DNA of 64,000 bases from Methylobacterium terricola (GCF_006151805.1 NZ_VDDA01000005.1:248001-312000), one strand, 5' to 3'. Positions 1-14,339 are shown, numbered from the stretch's first letter. Notes: generated by a model not told the origin, from the sequence alone. Program-made: numbers and translations.

Positions 1-516
1 CGCTTCCGCGGCGATCTCTACTTCCGCCTCAACGTCTTCCCGATCGGCGCGACCCCCCTGCGCGAGCGGCCGGAGGACATCCCCCTGATCGCCCGGCACA
101 TGCTGACCGGGGCCGCGCACCGCCTCGGCGTGCCCGAGCCCCGCCTGACGGAGGGCGATGTCCGCCACCTCATCCGCTACGACTGGCCCGGCAACGTGCG
201 CGAGCTGGAGAACGTCATCGAGCGCGGCGTCATCCTGGCCCAGCGCGGGCGTCTGCGTCTCGACCTGTCGGAGGGAGAGGCGGAGGAGTCCGTCCCGAGC
301 GAGGCCCCCGCCCCGCACGACCGCGCCGTCGCCCCCTCCGGACACCGCCCGCGCAGCGAGGCGGAAAGGCGCGCCCGCGACCGGGCCGAGATCGTCGAGG
401 CGCTGGCCCTGTGCGGCGGCAAGGTGTTCGGGCCGGGCGGCGCGGCCGAGTTCCTCGGCCTGCGGCCCACGACGCTCGCGTCCCGCATCAAATCCCACGG
501 CATCAAGCGGCCCTGA
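1..516 (+). CDS. Sigma-54-dependent transcriptional activator, C-terminal part (5' end outside window)
   Basis: The reading frame is open from the first base and ends at a TGA. The first ~75 codons are the end of a NtrC-type AAA+ domain, including the FRGDLYFRLNVFPI and DWPGNVRELENVIERG motifs of sigma-54 activators. A variable linker follows, then a Fis-type helix-turn-helix (GGAAEFLGLRPTTLASRIKSHGI). Proteins of this family remodel sigma-54 RNA polymerase at -24/-12 promoters. The sensory N-terminus is missing, so the signal is unknown. It faces the response-regulator gene convergently, 118 bp away, so its link to the amide locus is only positional. Confidence 0.93.
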   Translation, partial: RFRGDLYFRLNVFPIGATPLRERPEDIPLIARHMLTGAAHRLGVPEPRLTEGDVRHLIRYDWPGNVRELENVIERGVILAQRGRLRLDLSEGEAEESVPSEAPAPHDRAVAPSGHRPRSEAERRARDRAEIVEALALCGGKVFGPGGAAEFLGLRPTTLASRIKSHGIKRP

Positions 517-634
517 TCGTCACGGCCGCGGCTCCCGCCTGGCCGATCGTCGCGCTCGGCCTGCGGACCGTCCGCCGCACGGGGCCCGTGCCTGGCGAGG
601 CGGCTTGACCATGGGCATCCCGCGCCCTTGACGC

Positions 635-4943
<4,309 letters not shown>

Positions 4944-5206
4944 GAGCCTCCGTGGCGCGCCAGCTATGGCGCAGTATCCGGCACCGATTCCGGCGCCGCG
5001 ACCCGAAAATACCGTCCTGCCGAACCACTGCCTCGCGCTCGCCCGGTGCGACGCACGGGAGCGCATGATCCTGTCCTGCTTCCGCCCGGCCGGGAATACG
5101 CAAAAACGCGTATATGCTGCGGCGCAAAACGCCACCTAGCCTGAGATCGGAACGCGGCGGGACCGACCCGGAGAGGGCGCCCGGGCGGGGACGACAGGAG
5201 AGGACG
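4944..5206. promoter_or_regulatory. Divergent promoter region between sensor kinase and amide/urea operon
   Basis: This 263-bp region separates the starts of the kinase gene and urtA and must hold both promoters. Around 5095-5115 it contains an AT-richer patch with a palindrome (listed separately). The urtA ribosome site is ACAGGAGAGG just before the ATG at 5207. I did not find a convincing -24/-12 sigma-54 element by eye. Confidence 0.6.
5096..5113. promoter_or_regulatory. Perfect palindrome ATACGC-N6-GCGTAT, candidate operator
   Basis: Six-base arms ATACGC and GCGTAT are separated by AAAAAC, 93 bp upstream of the urtA start. Spacing and symmetry fit a dimeric regulator. The LuxR-type response regulator encoded at the same locus is the obvious candidate, but that is inference. 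Confidence 0.4.
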
Positions 5207-6463
5207 ATGGCGGAGAACGAGGGCGGCCTTGAATCGGCGTTGCGGCGCCGGCTGCTGATGGGTCTCGCGGCGGTGCCGGCGGCATCGCTCCTGCCGCGCC
5301 TCGCGCAGGCCGCGGGACCGCCGACCGCGTCCGTCAACACCACGGGCCTTGCGGTGACCGACACCGAGGTGACGGTCGGCATCCTGCACTCCGTCACCGG
5401 CACGATGGCGATCTCCGAGACCGGCGCGCAGCAAGCGGAGAAGCTCGCGATCGAGGAGATCAACGCCGCCGGCGGCGTGCTCGGCCGCAAGATCAAGGTG
5501 ATCCAGGAGGACAGCGCCTCCGACTGGCCGACCTTCGCCGAGAAGGCGAAGAAGCTCTTGGTCAACGACAAGTGCGCGGCGGTGATGGGCTGCTGGACCT
5601 CGGCCTCGCGAAAGGCGGTGCTGCCGGTCTTCGAGCAATACAACGGCATGCTGTACTACCCGACCTTCTACGAAGGCTTGGAGGAATCGAAGAACGTCAT
5701 CTATACCGGCCAGGAGGCGACGCAGCAGATCCTCGCCAGCCTCGACTGGGTGGCGAAGGAGAAGGACGCCAAGACCTTCTTCTTCATCGGCTCCGATTAC
5801 ATCTGGCCGCGTACCTCGAACAAGATCGCCCGCAAGCATGTCGAGAACGTGCTCAAGGGCAAGGTCGTCGGCGAGGAGTACTTCCCGCTCGGCCACACCC
5901 AGTTCAACTCCGTCATCAACAAGATCAAGCTGACGAAGCCGAACGTGATCTTCACCGACGTGGTCGGCGGCTCCAACGTGGCATTCTACAAGCAGCTGAA
6001 GGCGGCCGGCATCGATCTGTCGAAGCAGGTGCTGATGACGATCTCGGTCACCGAGGATGAGATCGACGGCATCGGCGGCGAGAACATCGCCGGCGCCTAT
6101 GCCTGCATGAAGTACTTCCAGTCGCTCAAGAACCCCAACAACGAGAAGTTCGTCGCCGCCTTCAAGAAGATGTGGGGCGACAAGACGGTGATCGGCGACG
6201 TGACGCAGGCGGCCTATCTCGGGCCCTACCTGTGGAAGCTGACCGTCGAGAAGGCCGGCTCGTTCGACGTCGACAAGGTCGCGGCGGCCTCGGGCGGGAT
6301 CGAGTTCAAGGGGGCGCCGGAAGGCTACGTGCGCATCCATCCCAACCACCATCTCTGGTCGAAGACGCGGGTCGGCCGGGCGCTGCCGAACGGCCAGTTC
6401 GAGGTCGTCTACGAGAGCGCCGACCTGATCGAGCCGAACCCGTTCCCGAAGGGCTACCAGTAG
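5207..6463 (+). CDS. urtA: Urea/short-chain amide ABC transporter, substrate-binding protein (UrtA/FmdD family)
   Basis: 418 residues. An N-terminal export signal with consecutive arginines (RRRLLMGLAAVPAASLLP, then AQA) is followed by a type I periplasmic binding protein with UrtA-typical segments (VGILHSVTGTMAISE, GCWTSASRKAVLPVFE, YYPTFYEG). It captures urea or short-chain amides in the periplasm for UrtBCDE. The ATG at 5207 has a good AGGAG site; an upstream in-frame ATG lacks a signal peptide at its start. It is the first gene of the operon. The formamidase and amidase downstream favour amides such as formamide/acetamide over, or alongside, urea; no urease gene is in the window. Confidence 0.93.
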   Translation: MAENEGGLESALRRRLLMGLAAVPAASLLPRLAQAAGPPTASVNTTGLAVTDTEVTVGILHSVTGTMAISETGAQQAEKLAIEEINAAGGVLGRKIKVIQEDSASDWPTFAEKAKKLLVNDKCAAVMGCWTSASRKAVLPVFEQYNGMLYYPTFYEGLEESKNVIYTGQEATQQILASLDWVAKEKDAKTFFFIGSDYIWPRTSNKIARKHVENVLKGKVVGEEYFPLGHTQFNSVINKIKLTKPNVIFTDVVGGSNVAFYKQLKAAGIDLSKQVLMTISVTEDEIDGIGGENIAGAYACMKYFQSLKNPNNEKFVAAFKKMWGDKTVIGDVTQAAYLGPYLWKLTVEKAGSFDVDKVAAASGGIEFKGAPEGYVRIHPNHHLWSKTRVGRALPNGQFEVVYESADLIEPNPFPKGYQ

Positions 6464-6472
6464 CGTTCCGGC

Positions 6473-6506
6473 CTGCCCCCTCCCCCCTCTCTGGGGGAGG
6501 GGGCAG
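6473..6506 (+). terminator. Perfect 14-bp hairpin between urtA and urtB
   Basis: Arms CTGCCCCCTCCCCC and GGGGGAGGGGGCAG pair perfectly around a 6-nt loop (CTCTCT), starting 9 nt after the urtA stop. There is no T-run, so it is more likely a processing, mRNA-stabilising or attenuating structure that keeps binding-protein transcript in excess over permease transcript. Confidence 0.7.
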
Positions 6507-6551
6507 ACGCGCCCCCGAGACACCTCGAAGAACTTCAGCCGGAGCCCACCC

Positions 6552-7478
6552 ATGTTCGGTGAATACTCGCTCGGCGACCTCGGCGCGATCTTCGCCATGC
6601 AGGGCTTCGCCGGCCTGATCCTGTTCTCGGTCTACGTGCTGATGGCGCTCGGCCTCGCGATCATCTTCGGCCAGATGGGCGTCATCAACATGGCGCATGG
6701 CGAGTTCATGATCCTCGGCGCCTACATGACCTACCTGTGCTCGGGCTTTTTCCAGGCTCACCTTCCTGCCCTGTTTCCGGCCTACTTCTTCGTCGCGATG
6801 GCGCTGGCCTTCGTGGCCGCCGGCGCCTTGGGCATGCTGGTCGAGTGGGGCCTGATCCGCCACCTCTACAAGCGGCCCCTCGACACTCTGCTCGCCACCT
6901 GGGGCCTGTCGCTGATCCTCCAGCAGGCCTACCGGTCGATCTTCGGCGCCCGCGAGGTCGGCGTCGAGCTGCCGTCCTGGATGATGGGCTCGGTGCAGGC
7001 CACGGACGCGATCGAGATCCCGATCAACGGCCTGTTCGTGATGGCGGTCACCGTGCTGATCACCCTCGTGGTCGCGGGTCTGCTGTTCGCGTCACGCTAC
7101 GGCAAGCAGGTCCGGGCGGTGATGCAGAACCGGGTGATGGCCGGCGCCGTCGGCATCGACACCGGACGGGTCGACTGCCTCACCTTCGGGCTCGGCTGCG
7201 GCATCGCCGGAATCGCCGGCTCGGCCTTCACGATGATCGGCTCGACCGGGCCGACCTCGGGCCAGCTCTACATCGTCGACACCTTCCTGATCGTGGTCTT
7301 CGGCGGCGCCGCCAGCCTCATGGGCACCATCGCATCGGCCTTCTCGATCTCGCAGACCCAGTCGACCCTCGAATTCTTCCTGTCCGGCTCGACCGCGAAG
7401 GTGATCACCCTGCTCGCCGTCGTGGGAATCCTGATGCTGCGGCCGCAGGGCCTCTTCACCCTCAAGGTCCGGCGCTGA
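6552..7478 (+). CDS. urtB: Urea/amide ABC transporter permease UrtB (LivH-type)
   Basis: 308 residues, strongly hydrophobic with about eight membrane segments. It opens with the LivH/UrtB signature GLILFSVYVLMALGLAIIFG followed by QMGVINMAHGEFMILGAY. It forms half of the inner-membrane channel with UrtC. The ATG is preceded by GGAG. It lies 88 bp after urtA across the hairpin and 12 bp before urtC. Length and motifs match the family; substrate range cannot be read from the permease. Confidence 0.95.
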   Translation: MFGEYSLGDLGAIFAMQGFAGLILFSVYVLMALGLAIIFGQMGVINMAHGEFMILGAYMTYLCSGFFQAHLPALFPAYFFVAMALAFVAAGALGMLVEWGLIRHLYKRPLDTLLATWGLSLILQQAYRSIFGAREVGVELPSWMMGSVQATDAIEIPINGLFVMAVTVLITLVVAGLLFASRYGKQVRAVMQNRVMAGAVGIDTGRVDCLTFGLGCGIAGIAGSAFTMIGSTGPTSGQLYIVDTFLIVVFGGAASLMGTIASAFSISQTQSTLEFFLSGSTAKVITLLAVVGILMLRPQGLFTLKVRR

Positions 7479-7490
7479 GGAGTCCGGCCG

Positions 7491-8624
7491 ATGAAACCCA
7501 AGGCGCTCAACGACAACCCGTTCATGAAGCCGGTGGAATGGGCGTCGCTCGCCCTCCTCTGCGTCCTGATCTTCGGTCTCCTGCCGCTCGCCCTCGACGG
7601 GTTCCGGCTCAACCTGGTCGGCAAGTACCTCACCTACGCCTTCGTGGCGCTCGGCCTCGTGATCTGCTGGGGCACGTGCGGGATCCTGTCGCTCGGCCAG
7701 GGCGTGTTCTTCGGGCTTGGCGGCTACTGCATGGCGATGTACCTCAAGCTCGAGGCGTCGTCGGTCGAGAACACCAAGATCCAGTCGACGCCGGGCATCC
7801 CGGACTTCATGGACTGGAACCAGATCACCGCGCTGCCGTGGTTCTGGAAGCCGTTCCACAGCCTGCCGCTGACGCTGATCGCGGTCGTGCTGGTGCCGAC
7901 GCTGTTCGCCTTCATCGTCGGGGCGGCGATGTTCAAGCGCCGGGTCGGCGGGACCTACTTCGCGATCATCACCCAGGCGATCGCCGCGATCCTGACCATC
8001 CTGATCGTCGGGCAGCAGGGCTATACCGGCGGCATCAACGGCATCACGGATCTCCGCACGCTCCACGGCTGGGACATCCGCACCGACACGGCGAAGACCA
8101 TCCTGTACTTCGTCAATGGCGGCCTCCTCGTCGCCTGCGTGCTGGTGGCGCAGTTCGTCAAGCGCTCGAAGCTCGGCCGCATCCTGGTGGCGATGCGCGA
8201 CAAGGAGGACCGGGTCCGCTTCTCCGGCTACGGCGTCGCGAGCTTCAAGATCTTCGCCTTCTGCCTCGCCGCGGCCTTCGCGGCGATCGGCGGGGCGATG
8301 TTCACCCTCCAGGTCGGCTTCATGTCGCCGTCCTTCGTCGGCATCGTGCCGTCGATCGAGATGGTGATCTACGCCGCGGTCGGCGGACGGCTGTCGCTGT
8401 TCGGCGCGATCTACGGCACGCTCTTGGTCAACTGGGCGAAGACCACCTTCTCCGAATCCTTCCCCGAATTGTGGCTGTTCGGCCTCGGCGCGCTGTTCAT
8501 CGCGGTCGTGCTCGCCTTTCCCGACGGGCTCGCCGGCATCTGGCGCCAGCACGTCGAGCCGCGTCTGACCCGCCGCGCGAAAGCCGCCCCCGCCGCCTTG
8601 CCCCAGGGCGCCCCCGCCGAGTGA
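7491..8624 (+). CDS. urtC: Urea/amide ABC transporter permease UrtC (LivM-type)
   Basis: 377 residues with about nine to ten membrane segments. It has the LivM/UrtC-type CWGTCGILSLGQGVFFGLGG motif and the conserved YFAIITQAIAAI and GYTGGINGIT segments. It pairs with UrtB in the inner membrane. The start ATG lies 12 bp after urtB behind GAGG; urtD begins 10 bp after its stop, so it is co-transcribed. Confidence 0.95.
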   Translation: MKPKALNDNPFMKPVEWASLALLCVLIFGLLPLALDGFRLNLVGKYLTYAFVALGLVICWGTCGILSLGQGVFFGLGGYCMAMYLKLEASSVENTKIQSTPGIPDFMDWNQITALPWFWKPFHSLPLTLIAVVLVPTLFAFIVGAAMFKRRVGGTYFAIITQAIAAILTILIVGQQGYTGGINGITDLRTLHGWDIRTDTAKTILYFVNGGLLVACVLVAQFVKRSKLGRILVAMRDKEDRVRFSGYGVASFKIFAFCLAAAFAAIGGAMFTLQVGFMSPSFVGIVPSIEMVIYAAVGGRLSLFGAIYGTLLVNWAKTTFSESFPELWLFGLGALFIAVVLAFPDGLAGIWRQHVEPRLTRRAKAAPAALPQGAPAE

Positions 8625-8634
8625 AGAACCCCCG

Positions 8635-9408
<774 letters not shown>

Positions 9409-9422
9409 GGGGAGGCACCGCC

Positions 9423-10166
9423 ATGCTCCAGACCGTTCCCGCCTCGGCCGTCGTCGCGGCGCCCGGCGCCACCCCGATGCTCGCCGTCACCGGCCTCCAC
9501 GCGGCTTACGGCCAGAGCGAGGTGCTGCACGGCATCGACCTCTGCGTCGCGCCCGGCGAGATCGTCGCCGTGATGGGCCGCAACGGCATGGGCAAATCGA
9601 CCCTGATGCGGACCCTGATGGGCATCCTGCCGGCAAAGAGCGGCACGATCCGGGTCGACGGCCAAGACGTGACGGCGCTCAAGAGCCACCAGCGCGTCGC
9701 CAAGGGCCTCGCCTACGTGCCGCAGGGCCGGATGATCTTCTCCACCATGACGGTACAGGAGAACATCGAGACCGGGCTGACCGTCACCGGCCAGTCGAAG
9801 GTGCCGGGCGACCTCTATGCGATGTTCCCGGTGCTGCTGGAGATGAAGGGCCGTCGCGGCGGCAACCTGTCGGGCGGGCAGCAGCAGCAGCTCGCCATCG
9901 CCCGGGCGCTCGCCAGCCGGCCGAAGGTGCTGCTCCTCGACGAGCCGACCGAGGGCATCCAGCCCTCGATCATCCGCGAGATGGGCCGGACGCTGAAGAA
10001 GATCCGGGACGAGCGCGGATTGTCGATCGTCGTCTCCGAGCAGGTGCTGAGCTTCGCCCTCGATGTCGCCGACCGGGTGCTGGTGATCGAGAATGGCGCG
10101 ATCGTCCACGAGGAGGCGCGTGCCGACATCGATGAGGCGACGGTCGCCCGCTACCTGTCGGTCTGA
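9423..10166 (+). CDS. urtE: Urea/amide ABC transporter ATP-binding protein UrtE (LivF-type)
   Basis: 247 residues. Walker A GRNGMGKST lies at 52-60, signature LSGGQQQQLAIARAL, Walker B VLLLDEPTEGIQPS. The GRNGMGKST and TEGIQPSII forms are characteristic of UrtE. The ATG at 9423 lies 14 bp after urtD with GGGGAGG upstream; longer upstream frames run inside urtD. It completes a five-gene importer. Confidence 0.95.
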   Translation: MLQTVPASAVVAAPGATPMLAVTGLHAAYGQSEVLHGIDLCVAPGEIVAVMGRNGMGKSTLMRTLMGILPAKSGTIRVDGQDVTALKSHQRVAKGLAYVPQGRMIFSTMTVQENIETGLTVTGQSKVPGDLYAMFPVLLEMKGRRGGNLSGGQQQQLAIARALASRPKVLLLDEPTEGIQPSIIREMGRTLKKIRDERGLSIVVSEQVLSFALDVADRVLVIENGAIVHEEARADIDEATVARYLSV

Positions 10167-10177
10167 GGAGGGCACCG

Positions 10178-11194
10178 ATGGTCGATTACGAGATCTTCGA
10201 ACTCGGCGACTTCGTGCTCCAGTGCAAGAAGACGCTCCGCAACGCCAAGCTGGCCTACAAGACCTATGGCACGCTCAACGCCGACAAGAGCAACGCGATC
10301 GTCTACCCGACATGGTACTCGGGCCAGCACTACGAGAACGAGTGGCTGATCGGGCCAGGCAAGGCGCTCGATCCCGATAAGTATTTCATCATCATCCCGA
10401 ACATGTTCGGCAATGGGTTGTCGTCGTCGCCGAGCAACACTCCGGCGCCGTGGAACGGGCCGCGTTTCCCGACCGTGACCGCCTACGACAACGTGCGGGC
10501 CCAGCACCGGCTCGTCACCGAGCTGTTCGGCATCGAGACGCTCGTCCTGGTCACCGGATGGTCGATGGGTGCGCTCCAGACCTATCACTGGGCGGCGATG
10601 TACCCGGACATGGTGCCGCGCATCCTGCCGTTCCAGGGCTCGGCCAAGTGCTCGCGGCACAACTTCGTGTTCCTGGAGGGCGCCAAGGCGGCGCTCCAAG
10701 CCGACGCCGCCTTCGCGGACGGCTGGTACACCAGCCCGCCGACCAGGGGCCTGCGGGCCTTCGGGCGGGTCTATGCCGGCTGGGGCCTGTCGCAGACCTT
10801 CTACCGCATCGAGGCCGACCTGACCCATATGGGCTACGCCTCGCTGGAAGATTTCTTGATCGGGTTCTGGGAGGGGCTGTTCTACACCCGCGACGCCAAC
10901 AACCTGCTGGCGATGTTGTGGACCTGGCAGAACGGCGACATCAGCGCCAACGAGATCTTCAACGGCGACTTCAAGGCGGCGCTCGCGGCGATCAAGGCCG
11001 ACGCGATCCTGATGCCGGCCTCGACCGACCTGTACTTCCCGCCCGAGGACAACGCGATCGAGGCCGCTGCGATGCCGAAGGCGGACCTTCGGGTCATCGA
11101 CACGTGGTGGGGCCACTTCGCCGGCGGCCCGGGCACCAGCCCGGACGACATCGCGGTCCTCGACGCCGCGCTCAAGGAATTGCTGGCGCGCTGA
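10178..11194 (+). CDS. Alpha/beta hydrolase of the homoserine O-acetyltransferase (MetX)-like family
   Basis: 338 residues. The nucleophile elbow GWSMGA places Ser129 as nucleophile. A late Asp in ASTDLYFPPEDN and a His in WWGHFAGGPG complete a plausible catalytic triad. The family includes acyltransferases and hydrolases, so the reaction cannot be assigned. The gene starts 11 bp after urtE and precedes formamidase by 92 bp, inside an amide-use operon with no methionine genes. A role in releasing amides, esters or N-substituted amides is more plausible than methionine synthesis; this is inference. Confidence 0.85.
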   Translation: MVDYEIFELGDFVLQCKKTLRNAKLAYKTYGTLNADKSNAIVYPTWYSGQHYENEWLIGPGKALDPDKYFIIIPNMFGNGLSSSPSNTPAPWNGPRFPTVTAYDNVRAQHRLVTELFGIETLVLVTGWSMGALQTYHWAAMYPDMVPRILPFQGSAKCSRHNFVFLEGAKAALQADAAFADGWYTSPPTRGLRAFGRVYAGWGLSQTFYRIEADLTHMGYASLEDFLIGFWEGLFYTRDANNLLAMLWTWQNGDISANEIFNGDFKAALAAIKADAILMPASTDLYFPPEDNAIEAAAMPKADLRVIDTWWGHFAGGPGTSPDDIAVLDAALKELLAR

Positions 11195-11286
11195 CGCCGC
11201 CCGCTCCGCATCCGGCGGCGAGATCCGCCGGCCTCGGCGGTCCTGGCCGCCGACTCAGCACCCGCTCCAGGGGGAAAGGGAAACGC

Positions 11287-12516
11287 ATGCCCGAGACGTT
11301 GATCAAGGTCGACCTGACGCAGTCGGCCTACGAGAACGACAGCGTGCACAATCGCTGGCACCCGGACATCCCGATGGTCGCCTACGTGAAGCCCGGCCAG
11401 GATTTCATCGTCGAGACCTACGACTGGACCGGCGGGTTCATCAAGAACGACGACTCGGCCGACGACGTCCGCGACATCGACCTGTCGATCGTGCATTTCC
11501 TCTCCGGCCCGATCGGCGTCGAGGGCGCCGAGCCCGGCGACCTGCTGGTCGTCGACCTCCTCGACATCGGCGCCAAGCCGGACTCGCAATGGGGCTTCAA
11601 CGGCTTCTTCTCGAAGCAGAACGGCGGCGGCTTCCTCACCGACCATTTCCCCCTGGCCCAGAAGTCGATCTGGGACTTCGAGGGGCTGTTCACCAAGTCG
11701 CGCCACGTCCCGGGCGTGCGCTTCCCCGGCCTGATCCATCCCGGCCTGATCGGCTGCCTGCCCGACCCGAAGCTGCTGGCGACCTGGAACGAGCGCGAGA
11801 CGGCGCTGATCGCCACCAACCCGACCCGGGTGCCGGGGCTGGCCAACCCGCCCTTCGGCCCGACCGCCCATATGGGCCGGCTCACCGGCGAGGCGAAGGA
11901 CAAGGCGGCGGCGGAAGGCGCCCGCACCGTCCCGCCGCGCGAGCACGGCGGCAATTGCGACATCAAGGATCTGTCGCGCGGCTCGAAGATCTACTTCCCG
12001 GTCTACGTCCCGAGTGCCGGCCTCTCGATGGGCGACCTGCATTTCAGCCAGGGCGACGGCGAGATCACCTTCTGCGGCGCGATCGAGATGGCCGGCTGGG
12101 TCCACCTCAAGGTCGAGGTCATCAAGGACGGGATGGCGAAATACGGGATCAGGAACCCGATCTTCAAGCCGTCGCCGATCGTCCCGCGCTTCGACGACCA
12201 TCTCATCTTCGAGGGCATCTCGGTCGACGAGAGCGGCGGCCAGCACTACCTCGACGTGACGGTCGCCTACCGCCAGGCCTGCCTCAACGCGATCGAATAC
12301 CTGAAGAAGTTCGGCTATTCCGGCGCCCAGGCCTATTCGATCCTCGGCACCGCGCCGGTGCAGGGGCATATCTCGGGCGTCGTCGACGTGCCGAATGCCT
12401 GCGCGACCCTGTGGCTGCCGACCGGCATCTTCGATTTCGACATCAACCCGAGCGCCGCCGGGCCGACGCAGTACCTCGACGGCTCGGTCCAGATGCCGAT
12501 CTCGCCGGACAAGTAG
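11287..12516 (+). CDS. fmdA: Formamidase (acetamidase/formamidase family)
   Basis: 409 residues, close to the ~407 of the Methylophilus enzyme. It carries family segments such as HNRWHPDIPM, FPGLIHPGLIGCLP, EHGGNCDIKDLSRGSKIYFP and SMGDLHFSQGDGEITFCGAIE. It hydrolyses formamide to formate and ammonia in the cytoplasm. The ATG at 11287 lies behind an AGGGGGAAAGGG stretch. fmdB begins 2 bp after its stop. The formate produced would be usable by a methylotroph-like host (inference). Confidence 0.96.
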   Translation: MPETLIKVDLTQSAYENDSVHNRWHPDIPMVAYVKPGQDFIVETYDWTGGFIKNDDSADDVRDIDLSIVHFLSGPIGVEGAEPGDLLVVDLLDIGAKPDSQWGFNGFFSKQNGGGFLTDHFPLAQKSIWDFEGLFTKSRHVPGVRFPGLIHPGLIGCLPDPKLLATWNERETALIATNPTRVPGLANPPFGPTAHMGRLTGEAKDKAAAEGARTVPPREHGGNCDIKDLSRGSKIYFPVYVPSAGLSMGDLHFSQGDGEITFCGAIEMAGWVHLKVEVIKDGMAKYGIRNPIFKPSPIVPRFDDHLIFEGISVDESGGQHYLDVTVAYRQACLNAIEYLKKFGYSGAQAYSILGTAPVQGHISGVVDVPNACATLWLPTGIFDFDINPSAAGPTQYLDGSVQMPISPDK

Positions 12517-12518
12517 CC

Positions 12519-12830
12519 ATGCCGGTCTACGATTATTCCTGCGAAACCTGTGGCCCGTTCACGGTTCTGCGCCCGATGGCGCAGTTCCGCGATCCGCATG
12601 ACTGCCCCGATTGCGGAGGGGCATGCGAGCGCGCCTTCCTCACCGCACCGCGCCTGTCGGGCATGGATGCGGGGCTGAAGGCGGCCCACGCCACCAACGA
12701 GCGCAGCCGCCACGCGCCCAGGCGCAGCCACGGCGCCGGCTGCGGCTGCTGCGCGCCGAAGAAGACCACGGCGGCCCCGGCGGCGGCCAAGGGCTTCCCG
12801 GCGGCAAGGCCGTGGATGATCAGCCATTGA
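12519..12830 (+). CDS. fmdB: FmdB-type zinc-ribbon protein
   Basis: 103 residues. The N-terminal FmdB zinc ribbon begins [14 protein letters not shown], with metal ligands C8, C11, C29 and C32. The C-terminal half is low complexity, His/Arg/Ala rich, with a CGCC cluster. FmdB was named as a possible regulator of amide/urea genes; its biochemical role is unsettled. It starts 2 bp after fmdA, so they are co-translated. Confidence 0.93.
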   Translation: MPVYDYSCETCGPFTVLRPMAQFRDPHDCPDCGGACERAFLTAPRLSGMDAGLKAAHATNERSRHAPRRSHGAGCGCCAPKKTTAAPAAAKGFPAARPWMISH

Positions 12831-12837
12831 GGGCGGC

Positions 12838-12858
12838 GGCGGGGCTCCCCTCCCCGCC
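12838..12858 (+). terminator. Hairpin between fmdB and amiE
   Basis: Arms GGCGGGG and CCCCGCC form a perfect 7-bp stem with a 7-nt loop, beginning 8 bp after the fmdB stop. No T-run follows. It may be an intercistronic attenuator or processing site. Confidence 0.45.
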
Positions 12859-12921
12859 CCGTCCCGCAGGATCGTTCACCGACGAAAGACACGGCCCCCA
12901 TCCTCGCCAGGGAGATCCGGC

Positions 12922-13968
12922 ATGCATCACGGCGATATTTCCAGCAGCCACGACAGCGTCGGCGTCGCGGTCGTCAACTACAAGATGCCTCGCCTGCACA
13001 CCAAGGCCGAGGTCATCGCCAACTGCCACAAGATCGCCGACATGGTGGTCGGCATGAAGACCGGCCTGCCGGGCATGGATCTCGTGATCTTCCCCGAATA
13101 CTCGACGCACGGCATCATGTACGATGCGGCCGAGATGTACGAGACCGCCTCGACCATCCCCGGCGAGGAGACCGCAATCTTCGCCGATGCGTGCCGCAGG
13201 GCGAAGGTGTGGGGCGTGTTCTCGCTCACCGGCGAGCGGCACGAGGAGCATCCGCACAAGGCGCCCTACAACACCCTGATCCTGATGAACGACCAGGGCG
13301 AGATCGTGCAGAAGTACCGCAAGATCATGCCGTGGGTGCCGATCGAGGGCTGGTACCCGGGCGACTGCACCTACGTCTCCGACGGGCCGAAGGGCCTCAA
13401 GGTCAGCCTGATCATCTGCGACGACGGCAATTACCCGGAGATCTGGCGCGACTGCGCGATGCGCGGCGCCGAGCTCGTCATCCGCTGCCAGGGCTACATG
13501 TACCCGGCCAAGGAGCAGCAGATCCTGATGTCGAAGGCGATGGCCTTCGCCAACAACGTCTACGTGGCGGTGGCGAACGCCGCGGGTTTCGACGGGGTCT
13601 ACACCTATTTCGGCCACTCGGCGCTGATCGGCTTCGACGGACGCACCCTCGGCGAGTGCGGCGAGGAGGAGATGGGCATCCAGTACGCCGCCCTGTCGAA
13701 GTTCTTGATCCGCGACGCGCGCCAGCACTGGCAGTCGGAGAATCATCTCTTCAAGCTGCTCCACCGCGGCTATACGGGAATGATCAACTCCCGCGAGAAC
13801 CGGCACGGCTTGTCGGCCTGCCCCTACGACTTCTACCGCCGCTGGATCGAGGATCCGGACGGGACCCGCGACGCGGTGCGCGGCATCACCCGCGCGAGCG
13901 TCGGCACGCCCGAATGCCCCATCGAGGGCATCCCGATCGCCGGTGAGGGCGCGGCGCCGCAGCGTTGA
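12922..13968 (+). CDS. amiE: Aliphatic amidase (acylamide amidohydrolase)
   Basis: 348 residues, matching Pseudomonas AmiE (346) from the first residues (M-HGDISSS) almost to the end. The nitrilase-fold catalytic residues sit at the AmiE positions: E59 (FPEYS), K134 region (KYRKIMPW) and C166 ([10 protein letters not shown]). It converts short aliphatic amides such as acetamide and propionamide to acid plus ammonia. GGAG precedes the ATG. It lies 91 bp after fmdB and is probably the last gene of the amide operon. AmiF formamidases are relatives, but similarity through the C-terminal region favours AmiE. Confidence 0.95.
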   Translation: MHHGDISSSHDSVGVAVVNYKMPRLHTKAEVIANCHKIADMVVGMKTGLPGMDLVIFPEYSTHGIMYDAAEMYETASTIPGEETAIFADACRRAKVWGVFSLTGERHEEHPHKAPYNTLILMNDQGEIVQKYRKIMPWVPIEGWYPGDCTYVSDGPKGLKVSLIICDDGNYPEIWRDCAMRGAELVIRCQGYMYPAKEQQILMSKAMAFANNVYVAVANAAGFDGVYTYFGHSALIGFDGRTLGECGEEEMGIQYAALSKFLIRDARQHWQSENHLFKLLHRGYTGMINSRENRHGLSACPYDFYRRWIEDPDGTRDAVRGITRASVGTPECPIEGIPIAGEGAAPQR

Positions 13969-14339
13969 CGGTACGACGCGGGGGGGATGCCGGTTCGTCG
14001 TGGACGACGATGCGGCAGCGTCTAGGAGCCCGATGGATGCGACGTCCGGACGGGAGCGTCGGGACGTCGTCGCGACGATTGGCACCCCGCGAGGCCCGGG
14101 ACGGCTCGATGGACCGGTGTGATCGGCCGGGACGCGCCGCGCAAGCGCGCCCGGGCTGAAAAAGGATCCACCGAGAAGGAATCTTCTGCCTGACCACGAC
14201 AACTCGAACGCCCATTCCAACAAAGCGAGATATAAAACAATCCCGTTTTGTTGACGATCATTGTTAGCAACGACACACTGACCGCCTCACGACATATCAG
14301 GCGCGGATGGTAACGGCGCGCTGTTCGCATGAGGTCGGC
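13969..14339. other. Intergenic region between amide operon and sulfur module
   Basis: 371 bp without a supported gene. It contains a hairpin at 14127-14154 (listed separately). An AT-rich patch at ~14215-14285 is the likely promoter region of the downstream OsmC/ABC operon. No clear -35/-10 pair can be assigned by eye. Confidence 0.6.
14127..14154 (+). terminator. Candidate terminator hairpin downstream of amiE
   Basis: CCGGG-A-CGCGC pairs with GCGCG-CCCGG (10 bp with one bulged A, 7-nt loop). It lies ~160 bp after the amiE stop and is not followed by a T-run, so the terminator call is tentative. Confidence 0.35.
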
